A stretch of DNA of 64,000 nt from Datnioides undecimradiatus (taxonomy: Eukaryota > Chordata > Actinopteri > Lobotiformes > Datnioididae). Both the position numbers and the translations under genes were made by a program. Under the pieces are notes generated by a model, which worked only from the letters and a program-made list of their open reading frames with translations, was not told where the DNA came from and did not search any database. Every line of letters begins with the position of its first letter. Position 1 is the stretch's first letter. This document shows positions 36,169 through 49,868 of this stretch, one piece after another. The stretch is from contig WARS01000031.1 in assembly GCA_008933995.1 (NCBI GenBank), forward strand, positions 3,252,001 to 3,316,000, read 5' to 3'.

Positions 36169-38960
36169 GCACAGAGACACCGCTCTTTTCGGGCAACGGA
36201 TAGCTTCAAAGCTCAGGTGTGCTCATGGAAGAGCAGGCACATGGAAAACAAAAGCGAACATGCAGGCCCACATTTGATTGGAGCGCATCACAGGGTTCAC
36301 TCAACCCAGCTTCTCCTGCAGCGAAAAGGCTAATGTAGAGTGAAACAGCATAATGTGCACGTCCTGAAAATGTAAAGCTGGCTGTTGATGCGTGTAGAGG
36401 CGTTCACGTAAGAGAACACACCATTATAGGTTGATGAATAAAGAAGAATGTAAGGTTTGATGTGAACCATTTGTTTTGCATTGGTCAAAGTTCTTAAGCG
36501 GATCTGGTTTCTCCGTGTTCATCTGTCCTGAGTTAGGTGTCTGTGAGAGGCTCTGTGATCCCCCCTGTGTCCTGTTGACTCAGGACTGCCCCAAAGGTCC
36601 AGCAAAGGCTCTTTGTTTCTACAAACTAATGAAAACCTTCTGCAGACACAAGACCAACTGAAGGTCTCTATCAATCATTGTCACATTATTGTGAAACAGG
36701 TAAACTACACTGAGAGGCCACTCATCTGGAGGTGTTATATTTTTTTTTAGTAAGCAAATATTACAATGATTTTTGCTTTTTCTCCAGCTTAAATGCCTGG
36801 TGTTTTCCTATTATTGTCTTACTAACAAAAAAAATCAGTAATACGAATAAAAAAAACTATGAATGGGTCCACCTCTCTTCTTTAAGATTTTCCAACTTAT
36901 TTGCTCTTCTTGTTGTGTTATGCAGTAACAATAGATGAACAATGGTGTAGCTCTACAGTGCAGAAAAATGAGTTCAGTTGGGCTTTCACACAATATTTGC
37001 TATGGATAAATTACTTGTTACTTGTTAAGAATCATTTCATTACTACTTTTCCTTTTTAATGGAATTTGTTGACTGAAAGAAAAAGAAAAATTAGTCAGTC
37101 TTTTAATTTTAATAAAATTCTCACCTGTATTTAATTTAGACAGTTTCACCAACAGAATATTAACCTGTTCAATGAAAGCCACAAAGGGAAATGGTTGTGT
37201 TGTAGCTCACTAATGATCAGTATACTAATGTCACATCTCTACTTAAGAGGCCAACTGTGACCAGATTAGTATCATATGACAGGATTAACAAGCATCTCTC
37301 AAATTCACCCCTACCTACCAGTCAATATTGTTCAGGCTTTTCTGGACATTTAAACAGTAAAGACAAATCTGGTTTCAGGATTTTCAAGTCCCAGACCTGG
37401 TTAAAGTTCAAGGTTAGATATTTCCATTCATCAGATGAGAAAATAACAATGTGTGTATTCTGATGAATGAACAAACAGAAAGCAAGAAACAGTGCCTCAA
37501 AAGCTTTTAATCTACATCCTATCTTTCCCATATCATCTTAAATATCAACTGTACAAACTCACTTCCTGAGTTTGAGGAAGAGACGGGAAGAAGTGAGGAA
37601 GAGTTTTAACAAGACATACACATGATAGACAGGGTAGGGAGTGTACACACATATCCTTATAATAATGACTCAGGTCTCCATCCTTTAAGAAAGCCTCTAA
37701 ACCTGATCTCCCACCAAACCTGTTAAGTTGTTTCTAGACTTGCAGTGAGCGCACCGGTTTACAGCAGCACAGTGCAGGTGAGCTTTTGATCAGTCTGAAC
37801 CAAGAGCTGTGGCACGGTCAATGTACTGACTGATTAAATAAGGTGTTCAGAAAAAAAACAGTTCATGACTATAATAGTGGGAATATGAGGCTGTATTGAG
37901 GCTGCAGTGCTCTGAGCTACGTGTTCACATTGTTGTGTAAACACGCTCACAATTACAATGCTAACATGCCTGTGCTAAGCAGGTATAATGTTTATCTTCA
38001 TCTAAAAATGTCTTGGACCATTAATGCTTCAAGTCAACCCATCTGATTGCCACCCATAGAGCCATGTCGTTAACAAATTGACAAGCTATTAACAAATCAA
38101 CTCTTCTAAATCTTATTTAGAAGAAACTACATGCAATCTTTGACATGCTTTCATGACCCACCAAGATAATTTCAAGTATATCAGATGATATAGAGTTAAG
38201 AGGAGCACTACAACAGTGGCAATTAGAAAAGAGTTGCATGGAAAGATTTCTCACGCAGTTAAAAGTTTCTGATGACTGCAGCTGATAAACCTGCTACTGT
38301 CAGTGTTGTTCTTCCCTTTTTCATTCACAACCATAGAAAAACCAAATAAAACTAGCTCATGTTAGAAGAGTCTGAAGTGCCATTATTTGGACACACACTT
38401 TGTTCCACTCAGTTCTTGTGATGAAGAAAAAAAAAAGCTTTTGAAGTACTAAATTTACCACGGTGGGTCTTCAGTCACTGAGAGTGAACCAGGCTACTTT
38501 TGATCTTCTGAGGACATTTACTCCAATAGGCAGCCTGTGATCAACCAACCAAAAGAAATCTCTCATTTTCCTCTTTCTCTGCCTCTCTCTTGCTCTTTTT
38601 CTTCTCAACAGACACTGAGCTGAGCCTTTTACAGCCAGAGAGCAGAGACTCTGTTGCAGTGAACCTGGTTGAACTCCGCTCTGCTTCTTAGAGGTTTATT
38701 AAGGAGTTTAACAAGCAATGGCCTTTTTTATGATTTTACTCCCTTGAACTAACCTGAATCCTGAATGATGAACTCACACCAAGGTGACCCACACTCATTA
38801 AGAGCCAATATAGTGGATAAATATGATGAGGAAAAACTGGCCATTGCGTCATGCTCTCCATCCATGTGACGACTCCATTGTTTGCTGCAGAATGAGACCG
38901 TAAATTAAAAATATTGCAAATCCCAAGGTACAATCCACCAGGCACTCAACACAGTCTAGT

Positions 38961-38962
38961 GC

Positions 38963-39011
<49 letters not shown>
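38961..39011 (+). repeat. (GT)n microsatellite
   Basis: About 24 GT units after GCGC. Confidence 0.92.
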
Positions 39012-39014
<3 letters not shown>

Positions 39015-39312
39015 CGGTAAACACTTCATGAAAGGCAATTCAACCTTTTCCCTTCATTGTTGCGATAGCAGCACAGCAAACAATGCAAATGTAACTTCCG
39101 AGCAGCATTTCGTTACTGCCCAGTCTTATTCGTTTATAAAGATTAATGTATTACACTGTGTCTGTGCTGTCCCAGTCTGTCCTCCAACTCACAACACAGA
39201 GAGAAAGTACAGACTGTTTCATGTGAACACACTTTTCCTTTGATAAAAGTCCACTTTCTAAGAGTGATAACAAAATCCAGAAACCGTAGAAAAATGCAGA
39301 CAGAAAATAATC

Positions 39313-39314
<2 letters not shown>

Positions 39315-39350
<36 letters not shown>
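39315..39350 (+). repeat. (CA)n microsatellite
   Basis: About 18 CA units. It lies 0.3 kb from a (GT)n array on the same strand, so the two are inverted relative to each other. Confidence 0.9.
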
Positions 39351-39354
<4 letters not shown>

Positions 39355-42300
39355 AACACATCTTTTTTTGTCACAGAAATGTGTTAAATAACTCTCTGTC
39401 AGGCTGCACATGCATGCAGTTTTTATCATCAGATTACACCAAGGTGACAAGTGGGTGCATGGACTTTTCAATCTGCCAAGTTTGCGTTACTGCAGTAAGC
39501 ATTTCAGCAATGTGGGAAAAGCAAGAGAATAAGAAGATATGAATTTAAAGCGGAATACTAATGAGTCTTTGTTATATTTGTACAGCTGGAATGATGTTTA
39601 ATGAACTCAAGTGGTCAAAATAGGGGCCAAAGGCAGTCAGGTCAATAAATAGAGAAAATGTATTATGTATTATGTAAGATGCAAAAAAGAGCAAAAAGGG
39701 GAAAGGATCAGCAGCACAGCCTGATATATATGTATTCTAACATATTCAGATTTTAATAGATAATAGATTTTAACACAAATAAAACACATTCAAATGACAG
39801 TATTTTTAGGAATTTATATTTTACATGCTGAGGTAATGGATCAATCTTAATTAGGAGTAATTTTGTGACAAAGCTGCAGTCGAAACAAAAGTTTGGCAGT
39901 GCAGTCTATGATGCTCATTTTACTGAGAGTCACACATACATGAACATTAAGTCTGCTAGACGGATAACTGACTGAAAATCACTCAGAGCCATTAGAGCTG
40001 CATTGCTGTGAATGTGTCTGAGAAACTTTGTTAGTCTGCACTGGCTGATTAGGAGTATATTTCATGTTTACCTGTGCACCAGTTCAAAGAGATCAAATTT
40101 GGTTTTTGCTTTATTAGTTCGGCTAATCGGCTGCAGCTTCATTATAATAAATCATTTCTTCACACAATGTATTTCCTGTACATACAATTCTGAGTGCATG
40201 TTAAAGCCTGCACAGAGGCACTGCAACACCTCACGCAGAAAATTCAGCCTTAAGGCCTCACCTGGTGTAACTAAGGAAAACAAAACAAAACACTGACACT
40301 GGTGGCAGAGACACATTATCAGTCTCAAGTTAGCAGCCACATGGAAATATATAGCAATTATACTGCACTGTTACCTCTCACAGGTTTATGTCTCACATCA
40401 GACAGAGTAAGAGAGGGTGTAATGAAAGCAGTAGTTAAACTGTCTGGCGGCACTTAAAGAAAATGTCCACCTGAGGCTATAATAACGCTACAGAAACAAA
40501 ATTTATACACGTTCAGTGATCAAACCTTAAAGCTTATCTTCTAAATCCGCGTGAATTACAACCTCGTTCTGTAATCCATATAGGTGGACATAAATGGGAA
40601 TAAAGTGCAGTCAGGATGTATTAGGACAGCAAGATGACTTTCATTGTCTCAGCTCAAGTCCTGCACAGAGGATTTGAAATGAAACAATGACAATGAGGTT
40701 TGAGGATGTTTACGCCCACATGGGATGAGGAATTTAGCTGTCTTTGTTCATGATTAAGGTCCATCAGTATTAGGGTAAAAATTTGAATTTAATCAACAAA
40801 TTAACTTCAATGAAGCCATCCTATGTAATAGTCGTAAATCCATTACAGTCAATGGCTAACTGGAGCCAACAGACATCAGCAGAGACTCGACCCTATACTG
40901 AAGCCAGCTTCACTTCAAGTGTGTTTGTCTTCAACAATCAAACACATTTTCAGCTGGATTTATGATCTTTATGTATCATGTATATAAAGGATTACTCTCC
41001 CAATGCATTTCCTCAAATTGGAAGATATGAATGGGAATTAATGTACTAATACTTTCTTACTGTACTGTATTCCTAAGAGGTCAGATTAAACCGGGGAGGG
41101 GGGTTATAGACACACTTATTCTCCAAGCAGCATCAGTTTTGTGCATGAGTAAGTGCTAATTTGTCTGTGTCAGGGCCAACATGTGTGAATGGCCTAGCAT
41201 GGTGTGAATCCACAGCTTAATGAATAGGCTCTAGACACAAGTGCTGCAAAGCTGCCCCGCTGAAATTGAGAGACAGAATTATGTCTCCGAAAGTCCAACA
41301 GCTGCAGCTCGAGTTACAGTGTCGACAGCAAGCAGCAGGCACTAAAATGCCTTTTGACATACACTGTAAGTGGCATGTAATTGATTTTCAAGGAAGAGTA
41401 AAGATTTACAAGTCTAATATGGGCAGCAACTGCTGATTTCAGGGAGCCATGCTCTAGGAACATAATTAACTTCCGTCGGAGTGCAGATTTATTTTGCAGC
41501 TGTACAGCGGTGCGGCAACGTATCATAACCAAAAACTCAAAACAGCCTTCTGTGTGAAGCAGGTTTCAGTTTAACTGATGTTTTCAGATTGCCCTTGTCC
41601 AAACAATGGTGAAAAAGTTAAATGTTGTTAAGTAAACTCTGTTTGGTTCAAGAGTAACTTTAACCCACAGAGACTCACTCTGGCCCATATAAGCATCACT
41701 TATGGATACAAGTGTGTGTGATCAAGTGTGCTTTTCTGCACCTGTAACCACACCCAACAATGATGCCACAGTGTACACACCCAGGATTATGTTTCTGCAT
41801 CACTGCATCAAGGTGAAAGGTCAAGCCAATTAAGTGGTGGCCGTTAGCAACCACAACATGGACAAATATGCCTGGTGATTTGAAAACTGTATAAATCTGA
41901 CTGGCTGATGTTTAACTTAAAATCTTTCTGTTTTTGTTAATTTTGCATTTTTAAAAAATATCATAGCTGCACATATTATATAAAAGCACAGGAGAGACCG
42001 TTAACCAAACTGTTGCAACTAGTGCCACATTGCTGTATAAACTACTTTTCAATATTGTGCTTGTGCATGTAGCAAATATAAACAGAAGTTAATTACAAAC
42101 CCTACATTAATATATTGCGCATCCTGATAAAACAAACCGGTGACTGAACTTTAAGGTTTTGCTCCTTGCAGCTTCATGAGGACCTTTTGGTTTTATACAT
42201 ACAAAGCAATAGACTTTAGGCTCATTCTACATGACACTGTAACGGTGCTACTTGTGTCTGAGGGTGAATTGTATATTTTGCATATTCAAGGTATAGAAAT

Positions 42301-43629
42301 AGCAAGTGCTTGTCTAAAGAGGACAATGCCGCTCTAATGAACAAGGACATTTAGTCAATGGTGCGACAGCTGCTACCTGAGGAGTTGGTGTGTGAGTGTA
42401 TGTGTGTTCAGATAATCTGGAATACTTAACAGCCCATTCATGCTGAACTCATGCAAACCCCAATGGCAAACATTTGTGTACTGTTAGCGTGAATGGCTCG
42501 ACACATGTTGACTCATTCACACTAATTGTTCATCTCATGTTAGACTAATTGTTTGACGTGAGTTAAAGTTTTTATGAGGTGACCAAAAGAAAAGGAATCC
42601 TATAAAGTTACACTACATGATCGCCACTGCGTCCAGTGTAAACAGTGCAGCAGCAACAACCTCGTCTGCTTTGTCTGCACAGATTAGCAGTGATGCCGTT
42701 GCAACTACACATGCAGTGATAGGTCTTTTGCAGAAATGGGATACATTACATTGCTGGCTGCATCTAACTGTTGGCTTTATGTTTTTCTTACGTGTAAATT
42801 TAAAGTTACTGCGCCAAATGGCTTTATTCAGATATGACTTGACATTTATGGGAAGAGCCATGGTTGCACAATAACTGGTACCTGGTGGATGAGAGGGAGC
42901 GTAAAATAGTGAGAGTGAGACAAAGTAAGAGACAGGGACAGAGAGAGAGCTGCAGTGATATAATAACAGCAAAGAGGGAGGGTGTTTTCTGTTTTCTCAC
43001 CGGCTGTTTCAGAGAGAACTTAAACATATTTTGCATATTTATTCATACTGACCAACATTCTGGTATGACTGTGTGTGGAACGATTGCTTATTGTCTTCAG
43101 TTTAATATAGAATAAATCAGTTACCCTGGGATATTAAAAAAATAACAATTAAAGACAAGATACATTCATCAGTTACCTCAAGGATACTCGTATCTCTTGA
43201 TACAAAGGAGAAACAGTCCTTCAGAGTGATCCCATCAAAAAGCAACAGTGTATCCCAAAAGGAACAAACAGATCTGAGAGTCCACACTCGTACAGTGATA
43301 AATGTTTTCTTTTTCAAGTAAAGTGAGGCACTCTGGGTAAGATAACTAAAAACAGCCCTCTTGGCTTCCTACAGACATATTAATAAGAACCAATGTCAAA
43401 ATGCATGTTTAAAATAATACATCATCCGAAACCTCAATAAAATGCATGACTTTGCTTATATAGCATTAAATAGATTTCAGTCTTTTGTGGATGTTTTAAG
43501 GGTGGGTCTTAAAACCCAAAGGTGTAGATGCATTAAAATAACAGAACAGTGGTCAGCAGTCTACATTCTCCACAGCATCATGCTGTGAAAGCGATGAAGT
43601 AATGTGATAAAGAGAACAAAAGATATGAT

Positions 43630-43975
43630 AAACAAAAAGAAATTAAAAAACACAGGAAGATTAGAGTGGATGGAAAAGTCACATAGGAAGAGGAAAGAAG
43701 GCGGCAGAGGAAAGCAGAGGAAGAGAGATGAGGGGAAAAGGATTACAGTGGGAAGAAAAGTGCAGAGAAAAGAAATGCCAGTTTGAGAGCAGAAATAGGA
43801 AGAGTGGCATAATTTAAAATGTATGAGTTGATAATAAGATAGAAAAGGAGAGCAGACAAATGAAGGGAAAGTTAAGAATAAGGTGTAGAGAAGGAAAGAG
43901 GGGAATATGAAAGGAAGGGAAATGAGAGAGGATGACATAGTGAGGCGAGCAGAGGGGAGAGAAGAGAAAGAGCTA
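43630..43975 (+). repeat. Polypurine-biased block
   Basis: The plus strand is dominated by A and G over about 350 bases (GGAAGAGGAAAGAAGG-like runs) without a regular unit. The Lys/Arg-rich and Phe/Leu/Ser-rich open frames across it follow from this composition. Confidence 0.65.
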
Positions 43976-45569
43976 AATAACAGTTTGAATCACAAAGTTG
44001 TGACCAACGAGTGAATGTTTTGAGTCGAGTGAACTCAGCGTGCCTGAATAAAGGACATGCATCTCACACCCACGCCCGCCCCTCTGTGACTCTTCCCATG
44101 GTACTGCCTGTTACTGCTGAATTCCTGCAGCATGAAGCCGCTCACACTGGGCAAAGAGTGGAAACAGTCAGAACTTCCAGGGAAACAGGCACGCTGCGTG
44201 TCGGACAAAAGCAGCTGAAATTCTGCAAAAATCGATTAAATGAACTTCAAAAGCAAAGCAGAGTTTGATCGCTGTGCATTAAATGTGATTTAATGGTTTG
44301 GCAATAATGAGGAAAATTGATTTCTAGTAAATACTAAAACTACTACTGTACTTATTGGCAGATAATATGAAAAAGATGAAATCAGAGAGAGGTCAGTCAG
44401 TGAAAAAGACCCCCTGTGCTCTCTGTTGAGCTTTTGCGATGCTTAATATGACACAGCAGATTAAGAAAATAAGAGCGCTAGTGTTGTGTTTTTAGTATCC
44501 TTATCAAACCATGTCACTACAGCATGTTTCCACAGACAGACAAAATGCATGCAGCTGGAAAATGCAGATATAAATCTGTGTCTGACCTGTAATAATTAAA
44601 AGAGCCTGAATCAGACCCCTCCACTGCAACTTAACCAACCCTGACTATCGTATGCCCCTCCCATAAAACATGACCCTATACGAGGAGATGATGTTGTGTT
44701 TGGTCAAATGGAGGAAGGAGAAGTGGTGGAGGATGGGAACCAGAGCCAGCCAGAGAGGCGGATGGAGACACGGCAGCCACAGGGGCCGCTTCAAGCCTGG
44801 TGGTGATGAGATGCGATGGGACCCGACCCTGCAGAAGCCCCAGCCAGTGTGTTAGCTGACTAATCCTCTAGCCGTCCAGTGCCAGGATCCAGACTCATCA
44901 GCTTTGGTGTTCTCTTGTCAGACTCATTTTTATAACGTCCCACTGGTCAATTCTAACCACTAATGCCCAACACAACGGCCTCTAATGCCAAGTGATTACA
45001 GAGTGCTGTTTTAGCACATTTGTCGCCTGAAAAGAAAGAAAAGAGCCACAAGGCAGTGGGCCCGCTCCCTGCTCAAAGGACCAGCCTGATGAACTCAGCA
45101 GAAAGGGAGCAGACCTAAAAAGCCAGTCTAAGCCACCTCTCTCGGAGTGGGCACTGTGGGGCCTGAGCTGGGGTCAGGACAGAGTGATGGGCAGGGATTT
45201 ACAGTGCCCTATTCTACAGCATATAGATAGTTCCTATGAGCTCATATGTGAGGGGAGACTGAATGTGCACATCCGGACCTTTCTTGCATCCCTGGCAGAG
45301 AGATGGGCGTGGGTTTGATTATAAAGTTGGTACGGATATGGGGGTGAATGCGGATATGTCACAGAGGCAGCAGAATCTGAGGTTACAGTATGGTTTGTTG
45401 ACAATGGAGAGTTGCTATCTCTAAACTAGGCATTAAAAAGTAAAGAATATGTACAGATTTATTAGGACTGAAGATTTGTTTTCTCAATTAATCCATCTGA
45501 TGCCATATTTTACTAATGATATTACCACTTAATGGTGGCATCACAAATTAATGCCAACAGGATGTCATA

Positions 45570-45727
45570 GTGATTCGCTTGGCTGAGGTACAAACCATAT
45601 GACCTGGATGTCCCAGGGTTGGATTCAGCTGTAATGTTAGTTAAATGTTGTCTGCCTCTCTTTCGTCCTTGCCTTCTTATGTACATGATGATAATGGCAT
45701 GATGAAAGCAAAAAGCAAAGAAAAAAT
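45570..45727 (+). mobile_element. Probable tRNA-derived SINE fragment
   Basis: An A-box-like TTGGCTGAGGTA (45579-45590) and a B-box-like GGGTTGGATTCAGC (45616-45629) are spaced as in a tRNA promoter. A C/T-rich body (CTGCCTCTCTTTCGTCCTTG) follows, and the segment ends in an A-rich tail with GCAAAAAGCAAAG. This layout matches common teleost tRNA-derived SINEs, heavily mutated. No target-site duplication was confirmed. Confidence 0.5.
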
Positions 45728-48573
45728 TCAAATGCAGAGTGGGAATGTTGTATTTGCCTCTGCTGCACTACCAACAGGGAGCAGACCTTTGTGGAGAGAT
45801 GTTATCTGCCTCTGTTTGCCTACAGTTCTCATATCACCTGGGGCCCCCTCAGTTGAACTAGTGCCACTGGCCTGACCAGGTGACCTGTACAGTAAACAGC
45901 AACACTGCTGAGAGAACTTCACCAGGGAGCACAGAGTATAAAAACTTTTGAATGCAGCTTTACGGTTTGGCTAATGTTTATACCAAGCAGTCAAGGCAGT
46001 TATTGTCTCCTACTGTGTGCATTATGGGTTTTACAGGCTGCTAAACTGAAGGCAAGGCTGAGGTAGCCTGGCTTATTCTGATATGATCACAGGTATCTCA
46101 GCAGTTCAAAAGAAAATAGAGAGTAGCTAGCAATTAGCTGCTAGGAACAAATGAATGTCAATTGAGAATAACTTGTAGCTTGTTGACTTCAATGTTTTAA
46201 CCAGACTGCCTATATTTAAGCATTAGTATGAATAACTTCCATGACGTGTCCTTCGATTTTTCTAGTTATTATTCTTTGATAGAAGATAAACCCGACTGTG
46301 ACTGTAAAACTATGACCTTTTCTGTGTTTCTTCCTTCGAAAGAAAAATTAAGTTAGAAAATATAAGGGATCTGAATAAGCATATGGACTCGTTAATGTCC
46401 ATCCCTTGTGTGCAGCTAATGCAACGTGCATATCTTTAATTACGGAGCGTAACAGAGGGAGCATTATGCGGACCACGGCTACAAGGCTGTGATTAGTCCT
46501 GTTGTCATGCTGTTAGTCAGTGTGTAATGTGCAAGAGCAGCAGTCCCGCGGGAAGGTCAGACTCCATGACACACTAGGACTCTGCAGGACAACAGCATTT
46601 TAAACCAGAATGTGTCTGCATGTGTCTAACACGGCAGTTAACCCCGAACGTAGAAATATAAAAACACATCTTCAAAGTTTATTTTAAAAAAATTACTGCT
46701 GCAGATGATATTCATGTGTCTTAAAAACACTTTATATGTTTCAAGGTAAACCTGGTCTGCAATATACAACACTGATAGTAGAAGGGTGAAAATAATCCTT
46801 TTGTGTTTATATATAGGCTACATGACATTATGCATGGACACGATTAAGTGGATTTCACACGGAAATCCCGTCATTGGGAGTTCACACTGAAACTCTGGAC
46901 TGTAAGCATTATACACAGGCATTATAGGACATTGTATTTATGCTAAACAATGTATTTTTCTTGCGTCACAAAAGGAAGAAAATAATATGTGATAATAATA
47001 TGTGAGAAAATCTCTTTTTTTAAATTGGTCACTGAAGTTATAATTTTTGAATTTTCCTGGAGAAATGTGTCTTTGGCATTTGACCGATCCTATTTTGGAA
47101 GCAATCTGGTACATCTACAAGAAAAACTATTCAAACATGGAAGAACACAGAAGACTGAGTGAAGATCTTTTAGCTCTGAGTCAACTTTGCTAACCACCAA
47201 GTGAGTCACCGAAGCACTGAAACCTCCTCACTGCCAGTGGTCAAAAGACATTTTAGAATTACACCCATAAATTCCCTTACAAACTGTTCCTTGTCTTTGA
47301 AATTTATAAGACAGTAAAATTAAGAATGTTTTCTTTGTTTTGCCTTTTTTAAATTGGCCATTTAGAGAAATATTTTGGTTTTATCTCACCAGCCTGGAAT
47401 TTCTGTCTTCACTTTCATTGGATTCATTAGTGCTAAAGAGCTCAACACTTCTTCCACTCTTTTGCTCCATATCTAATTTACTGCCATCTCCAAGTCCAAC
47501 AACACAGACAAAATGTAACACGATGCAGCACAAAATACAAATTTCACTTCAACACACTGAGTTAAAGTTACCTTGCACATTTCAATCGATAGAGATGCAG
47601 AACAATGACAGGTGCCTTTTTGTAAAACCTGTCCAGAGCAGAGAATGGTCAACAAAACATAAATATCCTCTGGTGTTGCAACAGAGAGCCATCATCAAAA
47701 AACAAGTCTTTTCATCTTTCTCCAGAAGGCCCAACATTTAGACACGAGCAAAGTGAATTACACATAGTAACATCAAACACTGACAATATATCAAGCCAGC
47801 AAACCAATATCAATAACAATCTAAATGGCATCTGATTAGCTCCTGACACATTATCAAACTGTCTCTCACGTTCACTCACCACACATGCGTGCATATGCCT
47901 GCACACGGTCTGTCTCCAGCTACGGTTAACCCAGAGGGATGCTTTTGCCCGTGTATGTGTCCCTCCACATGCACAAGTGGTATGCAAGTCAGTGCGTTTG
48001 CCTCTGTGGGTGAAAACAGGCTGATCCTCAGCAGTGCACACTGTGGACTGAGAGCAGAGCCAACCTGGTGTGACATCTGTGAAGGCCGTGAGATAATCTA
48101 CATGACACTGCCACTGATAGGAGTGGGGATATTGATTTAAAAAGCGGCAGCTCTAAAATTAGATTCCTATGGGTTCTGATTGGGCCATAGGCATGCACTT
48201 CTGTGGTAATATGAGCCTGTGGGCAGAGCGGCGTGTAGTGATCAAAGATTTGACGATGGAAACCCCTACAACTCCAGCAGTCCTGACTGAAGTCAACCTA
48301 ACAGCGCTGAGGCCCTCTGGCCTGACCTCCTGTTCCCTTCCTCCCTCCATCCTCTCTCACTGTGATAACAGAGACATTCCTGAGCTCGTTCCCTGCCTTG
48401 CCGCAGGCCTCTCCCTTAATTCCAGTGGAGTGTGTGGAATGTTGGACTGGAGAGCTGAGCAGCCAGGCGGCTGGAGGCGAACAGACGAGAGGAAATGAAC
48501 AACATTAATAAACTCAGGTCTGTTATGGCTCCTGGTTCTTGGAGCACCTGGATGCCCACAGCAGGATGGACCA

Positions 48574-48607
48574 GCACACACACACACACACACACACACA
48601 ACACACA
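48574..48607 (+). repeat. (CA)n microsatellite
   Basis: About 16 CA units with one slip (AACA). Confidence 0.9.
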
Positions 48608-49070
48608 GACACCACTCATACACAGACATAGGCAGGAGAACATCTGCTATACAATGCAAATCTGGAGCAAGCCTAACCATATGTAGCTGTAGTTGGATTA
48701 AGTATGTAAGGAACCAGTGACTGATTACAGGAAAGGATCTTTTTTCCATGCAGACTGTGACATACAGAATCAGATCAATGTACTGCTTAGCATCCCGCAA
48801 AAGTGTCAAAGAACCCATAAGAAACAGAATAAAGATTATGCTTATAAGAACATCTTACTGAGCAATTTATCAAAAATCTTTTTTAGGATATATGATTCTC
48901 TAATGATGTTCAGTACTGTAACCATGATGAACTTTCTACAATCTAAGGGTGTTTCTGATCCAGCCACTCAAACAGGAAAAAATCAGCAAAAATTAGCTAA
49001 TTCCAGAAAGTCAGAGACTGGTCTGTTAGAGTCTGGTCAATTTCCCTTGGACAACTTAAAGGTGTGTTTG

Positions 49071-49094
49071 TGAGAGAGAGAGAGAGAGAGAGAG

Positions 49095-49159
<65 letters not shown>
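49071..49159 (+). repeat. (GA)n microsatellite
   Basis: More than 40 GA units interrupted by GGGG at about 49094-49097 and by GGG near the end. It is the longest homopurine tract here. No adapter sequence flanks it, unlike the array at 9581. Confidence 0.92.
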
Positions 49160-49824
49160 CAGGAACAAAAACAGAAATGGAGCAGAGAGAAAAACAAAGC
49201 TGCTTCAGGCCAGGTGAGCAGAGCACATGGGTGAATAAAATGAGAAGATAAACCACAAGAAGATCAAAGAGGGGTGAAAAAAAGATCTGGCAAAAGTTAT
49301 AATATCCAAAAAAAGAGGGAACACTCTGTTCTGGGCGTTACACTCAGAGGCAGAGTGGGGGGGGGTGAAGGGCAAAACATATCAGAAAGCGTGATATATG
49401 GCTCTGTAGCAGAGTCCGAGTCGGAGCATAAATCTCCACCACTCATCCATGCTTCTGGAAATCAATTCTTTCCATTGGTTGCTGCTTTATTTATGGGTCA
49501 CCATTAGGGATAAACCATCACCAGCTATGATGACCGAGCTGCTGTTACCACAGAGGTGGAGCTTGGTGGGACAGGACGGGTGTCACCAGTACATCCAGCC
49601 ACCTCCCTTGAGAATTGAATGAGCAACAGAATTTAAGGTGGCACGCTTTAATTCAACCCGCTGCAACCATGTGGACGATTAATCACCAAGCTTTGACAAT
49701 TATTAAATCAAGTGTTAATGTTATTTTGACTTTTGATTTTTAAGCTTGAGATTTGGCATCAGGGGACTGTAAAGCAGGTTTAGCCTTCCAACCAATTTTG
49801 CTCCTGACAAAGCCAGTGACTCTC

Positions 49825-49826
<2 letters not shown>

Positions 49827-49866
<40 letters not shown>
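49827..49866 (+). repeat. (GT)n microsatellite
   Basis: About 19 GT units following TCTCACT. Confidence 0.9.

Positions 49867-49868
<2 letters not shown>

Noticed and set aside
43561-43938. Phe/Leu/Ser-rich 125-codon minus-strand frame resembling a membrane protein
   Set aside because: It is the complement of a polypurine tract; the hydrophobicity is a composition effect.
48997-49256. Ser-Leu repeat open frames
   Set aside because: Direct translation of the (GA)n array.
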